Assembly: GCA_035713725.1 (NCBI GenBank)
Contig: DASTMZ010000122.1
Location: 1 to 20,360, forward strand
DNA: 20,360 bases
Reading direction: 5' to 3'
Source of the DNA: DASQPR01 sp035713725
GTDB taxonomy: Bacteria > Actinomycetota > Actinomycetes > Mycobacteriales > Micromonosporaceae
This document shows, one piece after another, positions 1 through 6,181 of this stretch (positions within the stretch are counted from its first letter, which is position 1; each line of letters opens with the position of its first letter). A program made the translations under genes and the position numbers. The notes beneath the pieces were generated by a model that worked only from the letters and a program-made list of their open reading frames with translations, did no database searches and had not been told where the DNA came from.

Positions 1-1422
1 TTGCCGGATCCACCAGGTGGCGTACGTGGAGAACTTGTAGCCCTTGGTGTAGTCGAACTTCTCCACCGCGCGGATCAGGCCGAGGTTGCCTTCCTGGATG
101 AGGTCGAGGAAGGCCATGCCGCGGCCGGTGTAGCGCTTGGCGAGCGAGACCACCAGCCGCAGGTTCGCCTCCAGCAAATGGTTCTTCGCCCGTTCGCCGT
201 CCCGGGAGATCCACATCAGGTCGCGGTACATCTCGGTGCGGAGCTTCTCCTCGCCGTCGGCCGCGGCGCGCAGGCGCTCGCCGGCATACAGACCGGCCTC
301 GATCCGCTTGGCGAGCTCGACCTCCTGCTCGGCATTCAGAAGCGGTACTTTGCCGATCTGCTTCAGATATGCGCGCACCGAGTCGGCGGACGCCGTCAAC
401 TCGGCATCGCGGCGGGCCTGCTTGAGGGCCTCGGACTCCTCGTCGTCCCATTCGAAGTCGTCGGCCTTCTCGGCGTCCGCCTCGGCGGCCGCGGTGACCT
501 CGGCCGGCTCGTCGATGACGACGTCTTCGATCTCTTCGGCCAACTTTTCGGGATCGATGTCCTCGAGCGGCCCGACCACATCGGCGTCGGCGTCGATCTC
601 GACCGCGACGCCCTCCGGCAGGTCGGTCGGCGCGACCTCGGCCACCGTCTCGGCGGCGGCCGAGGTGGCCGTTGCCTTCGCAGGAGCCTTTGCCGGCGCC
701 TTCGCGGGCTTCTCGGCGGCGGTGGCCTTTGCGGCTGCCTTGCTCGGTGCCGCCTTCGCGGCCGCAGTCTTGTCCGCGGCGGCTGCCTTGTCGGCTGCCG
801 CTGGCGCGGCCTTCGTGACCCGACCAGCCGCCTTTGGCGCATCCTCTGCCGACGTCGCCGCCTCGGCCTTCACGGGCGCCCGCTTCGTCGGCGTCTCGCT
901 GGCGGCGGCCTTCTTCGCTGCGACGGAAGCGGCTTTCTTGGTCGCCGTCTCGGCCGCCGTTGCCGCCTTCGCGGCGGTCCGGGTTGCCTTGGCCGCCGGG
1001 GTCGGCGACATCGCACCATCGGCGCCCGCAGCGCCCTCGTCGGGCGACGTGTTCGCGGTCTGCTTGGGCGGCGCTGCCTTGCGTCCGTTCGACTTGGTGC
1101 CGTCGATGTCCGGCACGGCCTTGACCGCGGGAGCGGCCTTCTTGACCGGCGCCTTCGCGGTGGTCGCCTTGGCGGCCGCGGTGGCGGAGCGAGCCGCGGC
1201 GACGCGACTACGTGCGGGACTCGATGATCCATCCACGTTCAGCACACCCGCCTCGGTCAACGATCGCACCAGCTTCTTGGCTTGGCTTGCGCTCAAAGCG
1301 GCATCCTCGACCGCCTCTTCCAACGCCGCCGACGACAGCTGCCCGCCGGATTCGGCGGCGCGATGGAGCAGGGTGTCGGTGAGGGTACGCACGTCCGGTT
1401 CGGATTGACGGGCTTCAGTCAC
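1..1422 (-). CDS. sigA: Primary sigma factor SigA/RpoD (HrdB type), 3' end beyond the window
   Basis: This encodes the housekeeping sigma factor that directs RNA polymerase core to most promoters. The visible 474 codons run from GTG at 1422 to the window edge. Residues 1-65 form a helical N-terminal segment. Residues about 65-260 are a low-complexity Ala/Lys/Pro stretch, followed by an acidic segment (about 260-335). Region 1.2 begins near residue 344 (SADSVRAYLKQIG). The last 57 residues are sigma region 2, including LRLVVSLAKRY, FLDLIQEGNLGLIRAVEKFD and YKFSTYATWWIRQ, which cover core binding and -10 recognition/melting. Regions 3 and 4 lie off the window. GTG 1422 is chosen because a GGAAGG Shine-Dalgarno precedes it by about 7 nt. 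The long Ala/Lys-rich N-terminus is typical of actinobacterial principal sigma factors. The divergent neighbour is suhB; in M. tuberculosis ppgK lies between them, but here it is absent. Confidence 0.97.
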   Translation of the reverse strand, partial: MTEARQSEPDVRTLTDTLLHRAAESGGQLSSAALEEAVEDAALSASQAKKLVRSLTEAGVLNVDGSSSPARSRVAAARSATAAAKATTAKAPVKKAAPAVKAVPDIDGTKSNGRKAAPPKQTANTSPDEGAAGADGAMSPTPAAKATRTAAKAATAAETATKKAASVAAKKAAASETPTKRAPVKAEAATSAEDAPKAAGRVTKAAPAAADKAAAADKTAAAKAAPSKAAAKATAAEKPAKAPAKAPAKATATSAAAETVAEVAPTDLPEGVAVEIDADADVVGPLEDIDPEKLAEEIEDVVIDEPAEVTAAAEADAEKADDFEWDDEESEALKQARRDAELTASADSVRAYLKQIGKVPLLNAEQEVELAKRIEAGLYAGERLRAAADGEEKLRTEMYRDLMWISRDGERAKNHLLEANLRLVVSLAKRYTGRGMAFLDLIQEGNLGLIRAVEKFDYTKGYKFSTYATWWIRQ

Positions 1423-1711
1423 GAGCGACCTTCCGAGGCGAAGAACGAGTGTGGCGACGGTCGCCAACCTCACGAACTGATATTCGCGAGGCGAGTGACG
1501 CGCGATCGCCAGTGTGATGACTATGTTCTGTGACCCGAGCGCTGGTGGCGGACCGGTCGATGAGCACTGGGCAGCGTGAATTGTAGCGCCGTGTTTGGCA
1601 TTCGACCCGTCACGCACGCCGCAGGAGGTATGAATCCGCCGAACAATACGACGCCCGTTCGGATCGAATTGAACGACCCGACAATTAACCGACGTTTGGC
1701 AGGATGCCGTC
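1423..1711. other. Divergent intergenic region sigA/suhB
   Basis: These 289 bp must hold the promoters of both divergent genes. No polyphosphate glucokinase gene, tRNA or other ORF can be supported here. For suhB a weak candidate is TTCGGA, a 16-nt spacer and GACAAT just upstream of the AGGA ribosome site. For sigA, CATAGT on the minus strand (around 1520) is a poor -10 candidate without a matching -35. I would not rely on either. Confidence 0.4.
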
Positions 1712-2536
1712 ATGACCGAGGCACCACCTGCGCCAGACCTGCTGGCGCTTGCCGTACGGCTGGCCGATCAGGGTGCCGCACTCGCGCGCAAGCTCCGCAG
1801 CGAGGCCATCACGGACATCGGTACGAAGAGCAGCGACACCGATGTGGTGACTGCGGCCGACCACGCCGTCGAGCGTTTCGTGATCGACGAGCTGGCTCGG
1901 CTACGTCCAGGTGACGCGGTGCTGAGTGAGGAGTCGGGCAGTCGTGGGGAGCCGGCTGGCGCCGCCGTGCGGTGGATCCTGGACCCGATCGACGGCACGG
2001 TGAATTACCTCTACGGCGTGCCGTACTACGCCGTGTCGCTGGCCGCCGAGGTCGCCGGCATCGTCGTCGCCGGGGTGGTGCACAACGCCGCTACCAACGA
2101 GCGGTGGGTGGCGGTACGGGGCTCCGGGGCGTACCGCGGCGACTTCGGCGTCGGGCCACGACTGGCCGGTTCCGCCGAGACGACGCTCGGGCAGTCATTG
2201 ATCGCGACTGGGTTCGGTTATCACGCGGCACGCCGCCGTCATCAGGCGGAGGTGCTTGCCGCCCTGGCCGACCGGATCAGGGACATCCGCCGGTTCGGTG
2301 CCGCGGCGCTCGACCTGTGCCTGGCCGCGGAGGGGCTCGTGGACGGCTTCTTCGAAAAGGGCCTCAACGCCTGGGATATGGCGGCCGGTGCGCTGATAGC
2401 GACGGAGGCAGGTCTGGTGGTGACAAATGTCGATGGAGCACCGCCGGATCGATCATTCCTGGTCGCCGCACCGCCGGCGATCCACCGCGTGCTCCGGCCG
2501 GTACTCGCGGATCTTGACGCGGCCGGCGGACCGTGA
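1712..2536 (+). CDS. suhB: Inositol monophosphatase family protein (SuhB-like)
   Basis: This is a Mg2+-dependent, Li+-sensitive sugar phosphatase of the IMPase/FBPase superfamily. It probably hydrolyses inositol-1-phosphate to free myo-inositol, the precursor of phosphatidylinositol lipids and mycothiol in actinobacteria. The 274 residues have the family's full length. Metal ligands are visible: E73/E74 in VLSEES, D91 and D94 in LDPIDGTVNY, and D222 in NAWDMAAGALIA. Residues 39-50 (KSSDTDVVTAAD) match the N-terminal loop of the family, and FGAAALDLC (195-203) matches the usual GSAAL(D/E)LC motif. ATG 1712 has an AGGA site 7 nt upstream. The gene sits divergent to sigA, as in M. tuberculosis, where the homologue is Rv2701c. 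Related activities on fructose-1,6-bisphosphate or histidinol phosphate cannot be excluded. Confidence 0.93.
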   Translation: MTEAPPAPDLLALAVRLADQGAALARKLRSEAITDIGTKSSDTDVVTAADHAVERFVIDELARLRPGDAVLSEESGSRGEPAGAAVRWILDPIDGTVNYLYGVPYYAVSLAAEVAGIVVAGVVHNAATNERWVAVRGSGAYRGDFGVGPRLAGSAETTLGQSLIATGFGYHAARRRHQAEVLAALADRIRDIRRFGAAALDLCLAAEGLVDGFFEKGLNAWDMAAGALIATEAGLVVTNVDGAPPDRSFLVAAPPAIHRVLRPVLADLDAAGGP

Positions 2537-2567
2537 ACCGCCGCACGGCCGGCGACCAACGGCGGAC

Positions 2568-3116
2568 TCAGCTGGTGCGCGCGCAGGTGCCCGCCGGGGC
2601 CGATGCGTCGCCGAGCTGGGCGATCGCCTGATTGACCTCTGTTGTGGAGCCGAGCTGCCGGAAACCCTTACCGATCACCACGTCGACGACTTTCGACTTC
2701 GACTTGATGTTGAACTTCATGTCCCGGTTCTGCTGACTGTTGGTCATCAGAAATTCGGCGCGGACGACCTGGGCGGCCGCGACGGTGTCCGGGCCGAACA
2801 TGATGAACGCGACGTCGTCGATCGTCGGCTTGTTGTCTCTAGGGCCGACCTTTTGCACGGTGTAGCCACGGTGTTGAAGGTCTTCGGCGACCGACTGTGC
2901 CAGGCCGGGTTGGCTTGCGCCGTTCCACACCTTGATCGTGATGTCGCCACGGGGCGGCAGCGGCTTTGTGATCACCGGAACCGAGTTGGCTGGGCAGCTG
3001 CTGAGGTAACTGGCATGCGTCTGCCTGTCGTGTGCCATTGTTTCCAGACTCAGCACCACGGCGACCAGGACGAGCGCGGCGACGACCGCAATCGCTCGAG
3101 CGCGCGCTGCTGTCAT
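2568..3116 (-). CDS. cei: Cei-like envelope protein with LytR C-terminal domain
   Basis: This is a 182-residue single-pass membrane protein. Residues 7-24 are a hydrophobic N-terminal anchor preceded by Arg residues, leaving the rest outside the membrane. Residues 58-150 match the LytR_C (LytR/CpsA/Psr C-terminal) fold: ITIKVWNGASQPGLA, then a helix and GYTVQKV, the pattern seen in this domain. There is no LytR catalytic (phosphotransferase) domain. The position between suhB and a divergent DUF4193 gene matches Rv2700 (Cei, cell envelope integrity) of M. tuberculosis, which is the main basis for the symbol. The two extracytoplasmic cysteines, C41 and C178, could form a disulfide. ATG 3116 has a GGGAG site about 9 nt upstream. 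The gene converges with suhB across 31 bp containing only a weak CCGCCG/CGGCGG inverted repeat. Confidence 0.82.
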   Translation of the reverse strand: MTAARARAIAVVAALVLVAVVLSLETMAHDRQTHASYLSSCPANSVPVITKPLPPRGDITIKVWNGASQPGLAQSVAEDLQHRGYTVQKVGPRDNKPTIDDVAFIMFGPDTVAAAQVVRAEFLMTNSQQNRDMKFNIKSKSKVVDVVIGKGFRQLGSTTEVNQAIAQLGDASAPAGTCARTS

Positions 3117-3167
3117 GTTTACGACTCCCGTGGTGGTCGATGTGGCTCGACGACACCGGGCAGCGGG

Positions 3168-3196
3168 ATCGTCCGGGTCCGAGGGTAACGCGTCAA
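3168..3196 (-). promoter_or_regulatory. Candidate promoter of the cei-like gene
   Basis: On the minus strand, TTGACG (3196-3191) and GACGAT (3173-3168) are separated by 17 nt. This would start transcription near 3161, about 45 nt before the ATG. The -35 is a good match and the -10 is only fair. Confidence 0.35.
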
Positions 3197-3218
3197 CTTC
3201 TGCCCGGGCGGGGATTAC

Positions 3219-3228
3219 GTTTGCAAAC
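3219..3228. repeat. Perfect 10-bp palindrome GTTTGCAAAC
   Basis: This fully symmetric AT-richer site lies in the shared upstream region of the divergent cei-like and DUF4193 genes, 23 bp upstream of the candidate cei -35. It may be a transcription factor site. No second copy was seen nearby. Confidence 0.3.
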
Positions 3229-3316
3229 TCCGGCGCGCCGAACCGTACGTGAGGGATGCTGCCCCTACCTTTGTGTCGCTCGGATCACATTGGGAACAAC
3301 ATCGAGCGTCGCGGCC

Positions 3317-3345
3317 TTACACAAGCACCGCCGGGGAGGTAAGGT
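3317..3345 (+). promoter_or_regulatory. Promoter for the DUF4193 gene
   Basis: TTACAC (3317-3322) and TAAGGT (3340-3345, fits TANNNT) are separated by exactly 17 nt. The predicted start is near 3352, giving a 5' leader of about 177 nt before the DUF4193 ATG. Confidence 0.5.
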
Positions 3346-3360
3346 ACCGCGCTCGAATGG

Positions 3361-3380
3361 GATCTTCTGGCGAGAAGACC
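3361..3380 (+). ncRNA. Hairpin in the 5' leader of the DUF4193 mRNA
   Basis: A six-pair stem TCTTCT/AGAAGA (3363-3368 with 3373-3378) closes on the four-base loop GGCG and can extend by one further G-C pair beyond an A/C mismatch. A G-rich run (CAAAGGGGGG) follows directly. It falls just after the predicted transcription start. I match it to no named RNA family. Confidence 0.3.
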
Positions 3381-3528
3381 CAAAGGGGGGAACCATCGTT
3401 ACACCGCGAGGCGCGCGCACCGCGCGACCGCGGCGGAGGGGCGCCAGAAAGTCCTCGGACCGACCTGGCATGAACGACGTTCGTTTAAGCGTTACAGGGG
3501 CGAATACGGATACGGGAGTGTGACACCG

Positions 3529-3825
3529 ATGGCCACCGACTACGACGCTCCGCGTCGCGACGAGGTAGACCTCGGCGAGGACAGCTTGGAGGAGCTCAAG
3601 TCACGCCGGACGGATTCCCAGTCCGCCGTCGTGGACGTTGACGAGACCGAGGTGGCGGAGAGTTTCGAGCTCCCCGGCGCCGACCTCGCCGACGAAGAGC
3701 TCACCGTTAAGGTCCTGCCGATGCAGCAGGACGAGTTCCGGTGTTCTCGCTGCTTCCTCGTGCACCACCGCAGTCAGCTGGCGGTCGAGAAGAACGGCCA
3801 GTTGATCTGCAAGGAGTGCGCCTAA
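3529..3825 (+). CDS. DUF4193 family zinc-ribbon protein
   Basis: This small acidic protein of 98 residues belongs to the DUF4193 family (M. tuberculosis Rv2699c); its function is not known to me. Residues 1-65 are strongly acidic (for example EDSLEELKSRR and ADLADEELTVKVLP). Residues 70-98 carry two CxxC pairs, C72/C75 and C94/C97, in the arrangement of a zinc ribbon, with the family sequence FLVHHRSQLA between them. I place the start at ATG 3529 (MATDYDAPRR), because family members begin this way and a GGGAG site lies 11 nt upstream. An in-frame GTG at 3520 would add three residues with almost no room for a ribosome site. The protein may act in transcription, by analogy with other small zinc ribbons, but the sequence does not prove it. 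Confidence 0.93.
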   Translation: MATDYDAPRRDEVDLGEDSLEELKSRRTDSQSAVVDVDETEVAESFELPGADLADEELTVKVLPMQQDEFRCSRCFLVHHRSQLAVEKNGQLICKECA

Positions 3826-3876
3826 CAGATCGATAGAGCGAGCATCGCCGTCGTACGGTTGACGACGCCGGAGCCG

Positions 3877-3906
3877 GGGAACCAACACTTGTCCAAACCG
3901 GTTCCC
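3877..3906 (+). terminator. Inverted repeat downstream of DUF4193
   Basis: GGGAACC (3877-3883) pairs perfectly with GGTTCCC (3900-3906) over a 16-nt loop, 52 nt after the DUF4193 stop. There is no T-run, so it is only a possible weak terminator or processing site. The perfect 8-bp palindrome AACCGGTT (3896-3903) overlaps it. Confidence 0.25.
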
Positions 3907-3946
3907 GCCCAGTGGAGTCGACCAGTGCCACGAGGGGGTGGCGGCG

Positions 3947-4951
3947 ATGAGCTCTGAAGACGTGACGCCCGTGTCCGGCCGGTCGCCGGACACGGGCACT
4001 TCTGTGCCCGCACCCGAGGCTGGCTCGGGACCGGCCAGCGGTCCGGAGTCGGGCCGCGGCATGTCGCCGGCGGCGCAGACCGCGGCCGGTCCGGGTGGTT
4101 GGGGGCCGCGTGCGGTGCTTCGCCGACTGCCGGTACGACGTGTCCGGCTCGGTCGCGATGCGCGGGCCGGAGCGGCCGACCCGACGGCCGGCGCGACGAG
4201 TGATCCGACCGAGGCGATGGCCGGCTCGATCGAGCGGCTCGCCGAGCCGGACCTCGACGTCGGCGAGCGTCGGAGGCTGCTCGGACGGCTGGCTAGCCAA
4301 GTTCGCGCACGCGGCGGAGTGTCCGACACGTTCAAGCCGAGTGCCGCACTCCGGTGGGTGGCGGACACGGTCGGTGATTTGGCTCCACACGTACCGATCC
4401 GAGGTCGGGAGACGCTGCGCAAACACTTTCCCGGCATGACCGACGACGAGGTCGCGGATCGGTTGATTCGCAACGCGGCACGAGCCACCGCGGCGATCGG
4501 TGCCGCGGGCGGCGGAGTGGCCGCGGTGGAGTGGGTGGCGACACCGACACTTCTGACCGCGCCGGTGGTGCTCGCCGCCGAGACGGTGGCCGTGGTCACC
4601 GTGGAGATCAAACTGCTCGGCGAGTTACACGAGATCTACGGCCGGCCGGTCACCGGCTCAGCTACCCAACGCGGCGTCGCGCTGATGACGTCCTGGGCGC
4701 ACCGACGCGGCGTCAATCCGCTGGTTCCGGGCGTCGGCGTGGCCGCAGTCTTGGGCACCGCTGCCCGGCGCGACCTCCGCGACCGGTTGCTTCGCCGGTT
4801 CGGCCGCAACCTCACGAGCTTCGGTCCGTTTCTGACCGGGGCCGCCGTGGCCAGCTACCTAAATCGGCGCGCAACGCTCGCGCTCGCCGGTGAGATTCGC
4901 AAGGATCTTCGGGGTAAACGGCTCAAGGTCATCGACGGCTCCGCGCAGTAG
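3947..4951 (+). CDS. EcsC-like membrane-associated protein
   Basis: This 334-residue protein is of uncertain function. Residues 1-95 are low-complexity (Gly/Ser/Pro/Ala, then Arg-rich) and probably disordered. The folded part starts near residue 95. Residues 176-220 are hydrophobic and Ala/Gly/Val-rich. Residues 260-272 and 290-305 are further apolar segments, and the final part (SFGPFLTGAAV, then SYLNRR and a helix) resembles the glycine-rich C-terminal end of EcsC-family proteins, some of which are linked to membrane or ABC-transporter function in Firmicutes. That match is from pattern memory and is moderate at best. ATG 3947 is preceded by GAGGGGG about 8-9 nt upstream; GTG 3938 is an alternative. 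ATG 4061, in frame, would skip the hairpins at 3967-4010. The gene ends 14 bp before the convergent DUF3093 gene. I recall no counterpart at this position in M. tuberculosis. Confidence 0.6.
   Translation: MSSEDVTPVSGRSPDTGTSVPAPEAGSGPASGPESGRGMSPAAQTAAGPGGWGPRAVLRRLPVRRVRLGRDARAGAADPTAGATSDPTEAMAGSIERLAEPDLDVGERRRLLGRLASQVRARGGVSDTFKPSAALRWVADTVGDLAPHVPIRGRETLRKHFPGMTDDEVADRLIRNAARATAAIGAAGGGVAAVEWVATPTLLTAPVVLAAETVAVVTVEIKLLGELHEIYGRPVTGSATQRGVALMTSWAHRRGVNPLVPGVGVAAVLGTAARRDLRDRLLRRFGRNLTSFGPFLTGAAVASYLNRRATLALAGEIRKDLRGKRLKVIDGSAQ
3967..4010 (+). promoter_or_regulatory. Overlapping, mutually exclusive hairpins at the 5' end of the EcsC-like gene
   Basis: Hairpin 1 is a perfect 12-bp stem (3967-3978 with 3986-3997, GCCCGTGTCCGG and its complement) with a 7-nt loop. 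Hairpin 2 is a perfect 7-bp stem (CGGGCAC 3993-3999 with GTGCCCG 4004-4010) on a TTCT loop. They share 3993-3997, so only one can form at a time. They sit 20-63 nt inside the reading frame as called. They could be an attenuator, or hairpin 1 could be a terminator for DUF4193 if the gene really starts further on. Confidence 0.4.
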
Positions 4952-4965
4952 CGGCTGTCGTCTCG

Positions 4966-5502
4966 TCAACTCGAGCCGCGGGCGGCATCCCGGCCCGCGA
5001 CGATAGCCGCCGCCAGGACCGCCGGCCGACGTGAGCTGACCACCCAGTACGGCGTCGAATCCTCGGGGTCGTCGATGACCACGCGTACCGCGCCGCCAAT
5101 CCACGGACGCTGCACCACGAAGGCGTACCGCTGCGACAGTGGCCCGAGCACCGCGTGCTTGGCGGCGGCGTCGAGCACGTTGACCTCGGTGACGTACGTC
5201 AACGGCAGGTGCGCGTCGTCGACGTAGAACTCGGCGTCGCGTATTTCGACCACGATCCGGCCGAACACGAGCAGCGTCGCCGCCGTGGCGGGCAGCAGGA
5301 TCGCGTACGGCACCCAGGCCAGTGCGGTCGGAGCACCGAGGAACACCTCGGCGGCGAGTAGCGCCGCAACTGCGAGGGCGAGCGGCCATGCGAACCACGG
5401 CACAGTCAGTCGCTCGCGATAACGTGCCGCGACCCCGTTCTCGCCGGGTCGCGGGCCGCCGCCGCTTGTCGCACTGGGCGGGGTCGCGGAGTCGTGTGCC
5501 AC
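4966..5502 (-). CDS. DUF3093 family membrane protein
   Basis: This 178-residue protein belongs to the DUF3093 family (M. tuberculosis Rv2698 position); the biochemical role is unknown. Residues 1-28 are a Gly/Pro/Ser-rich leader. YRERLTVPWFAWPLAL begins the conserved part, with two adjacent hydrophobic segments (roughly residues 34-52 and 57-78) forming a membrane hairpin. A soluble C-terminal part carries family features such as EIRDAEFYVDDAHLPL, a conserved V(I)DDPEDSTPYWVVSSRRP stretch and a final helix. I choose GTG 5502 because a TACCCT -10 box ends 6 nt before it, so the mRNA would begin at the start codon. GTG 5520 and GTG 5535 are upstream in-frame alternatives without ribosome sites. 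The gene diverges from dut and the two share a short promoter region. Confidence 0.85.
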   Translation of the reverse strand: MAHDSATPPSATSGGGPRPGENGVAARYRERLTVPWFAWPLALAVAALLAAEVFLGAPTALAWVPYAILLPATAATLLVFGRIVVEIRDAEFYVDDAHLPLTYVTEVNVLDAAAKHAVLGPLSQRYAFVVQRPWIGGAVRVVIDDPEDSTPYWVVSSRRPAVLAAAIVAGRDAARGSS

Positions 5503-5508
5503 CCTGCG

Positions 5509-5514
5509 AGGGTA
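5509..5514 (-). promoter_or_regulatory. -10 box of a leaderless DUF3093 transcript
   Basis: TACCCT on the minus strand is followed by six bases and then GTG 5502. The TANNNT box and spacing are those expected for actinobacterial leaderless mRNAs. No clear -35 is seen. Confidence 0.5.
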
Positions 5515-5542
5515 TGTCACCGCTGGTTCGCGCACGCACGCC

Positions 5543-5584
5543 GTGGATCGAGGAGTCGCCGTGGATCGAGGAGTCGCCGTGGAT
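5543..5584 (+). repeat. Tandem duplication of the dut ribosome site and start codon
   Basis: The 18-bp unit GTGGATCGAGGAGTCGCC occurs twice in tandem (5543-5560, 5561-5578), followed by a partial third copy (GTGGAT, 5579-5584). Each full unit carries GAGGAG 5 nt before the GTG of the next unit. Two equivalent Shine-Dalgarno plus GTG modules therefore exist in frame, at 5561 and 5579, giving Dut proteins that differ by six residues. Confidence 0.9.
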
Positions 5585-6046
5585 GTAGTGCAACCGGTGC
5601 CGGTAGCCGTCCGGCAACTCGACCCCGACTTGCCGATGCCGACGTACGCCCATCCCGGCGACGCGGGTGCCGATCTCTACGCAGCGGCCGCCGTTGACAT
5701 CCCGCCAGGCCACCGTGCGGTAGTGCCGACCGGAGTGGCGATCGAGTTGCCGGACGGGTACGTCGGCCTGGTACATCCGCGTTCCGGGCTCGCCGCGAAG
5801 CTCGGTGTCACGGTGCTGAACGCGCCGGGTACGGTCGACTCCGGGTACCGCGGCGAGATCATGGTGATCCTTGTCAACCACGATCCGGCATCGGTCGCGC
5901 ACATCTCGCGAGGGGACCGGGTCGCGCAACTCGTGATCCAGCGAGTCGAGCGCGCGGAGTTCCGTCGCGCGGACGTCCTCGGTGAGACGGCACGCGGCGC
6001 GGGTCGGCACGGATCGACGGGTGGTCACGCCGGCCTGCTTGGATAG
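5579..6046 (+). CDS. dut: dUTP diphosphatase (dUTPase)
   Basis: This trimeric enzyme hydrolyses dUTP to dUMP and pyrophosphate, keeping uracil out of DNA and feeding thymidylate synthesis. All five motifs are visible: PGDAGADLYA (motif 1), HPRSGLAAKLG (motif 2), NAPGTVDSGYRGEI with the catalytic Asp (motif 3), RGDRVAQLVIQ (motif 4) and RGAGRHGSTGGH (motif 5). In motif 5 a His takes the place of the usual Phe that stacks on uracil, as I recall for the M. tuberculosis enzyme. The product is 155 residues from GTG 5579; the duplicated upstream GTG 5561 gives 161. I chose 5579 because the conserved VAVRQLDPDLP segment starts shortly after and the length is then close to the mycobacterial protein. 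It is the first gene of a co-directional run with DUF3710, the OB-fold protein and DUF3159. Confidence 0.95.
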   Translation: MDVVQPVPVAVRQLDPDLPMPTYAHPGDAGADLYAAAAVDIPPGHRAVVPTGVAIELPDGYVGLVHPRSGLAAKLGVTVLNAPGTVDSGYRGEIMVILVNHDPASVAHISRGDRVAQLVIQRVERAEFRRADVLGETARGAGRHGSTGGHAGLLG

Positions 6047-6181
6047 AGTGACCGCGTCGCGGTGCGCTCAGAGCAGCCGCTCCGACGAACCGCTCCGACC
6101 TGCACCCACCGGAGCAGGATGAAACGGTCGACGCCGAACCGGGCGCTTGGCCATCGACAGGATCGAACGAAGGGCTACACG

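Larger units (their letters stand above)
3229..3528 (+). other. Gene-poor upstream and 5' UTR region of the DUF4193 gene
   Basis: No convincing protein gene lies between the cei-like gene and DUF4193. A short reading frame from 3249 to 3473 has no family signature and no clear ribosome site. The stretch contains a good promoter at 3317-3345, which predicts a leader of about 177 nt with a small stable hairpin at 3361-3380. Confidence 0.5.

Noticed and set aside
1..1408. Long plus-strand open frames opposite sigA
   Set aside because: They are antisense shadows of the high-GC Ala/Lys-rich sigA coding sequence; their products are Gly/Arg/Leu or Ala/Ser low-complexity with no family signature, while the minus strand encodes unmistakable sigma region 2.
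2538..2565. CCGCCG/CGGCGG inverted repeat between suhB and the cei-like gene as a terminator
   Set aside because: Six G-C pairs around a 16-nt loop are expected by chance in sequence this GC-rich; there is no tail feature to support it.
3249..3473. 74-codon plus-strand frame upstream of DUF4193
   Set aside because: It has no recognisable domain or ribosome site, overlaps the predicted promoter and leader hairpin, and its composition is that of non-coding GC-rich sequence.
3474..3488. AACGA-CGT-TCGTT small inverted repeat upstream of DUF4193
   Set aside because: A five-pair stem with a three-base loop is too short to separate from chance.
4859..6028. Long minus-strand frame across dut and DUF3093
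   Set aside because: It runs antisense to dut and out of frame with DUF3093; both real genes have strong family motifs.
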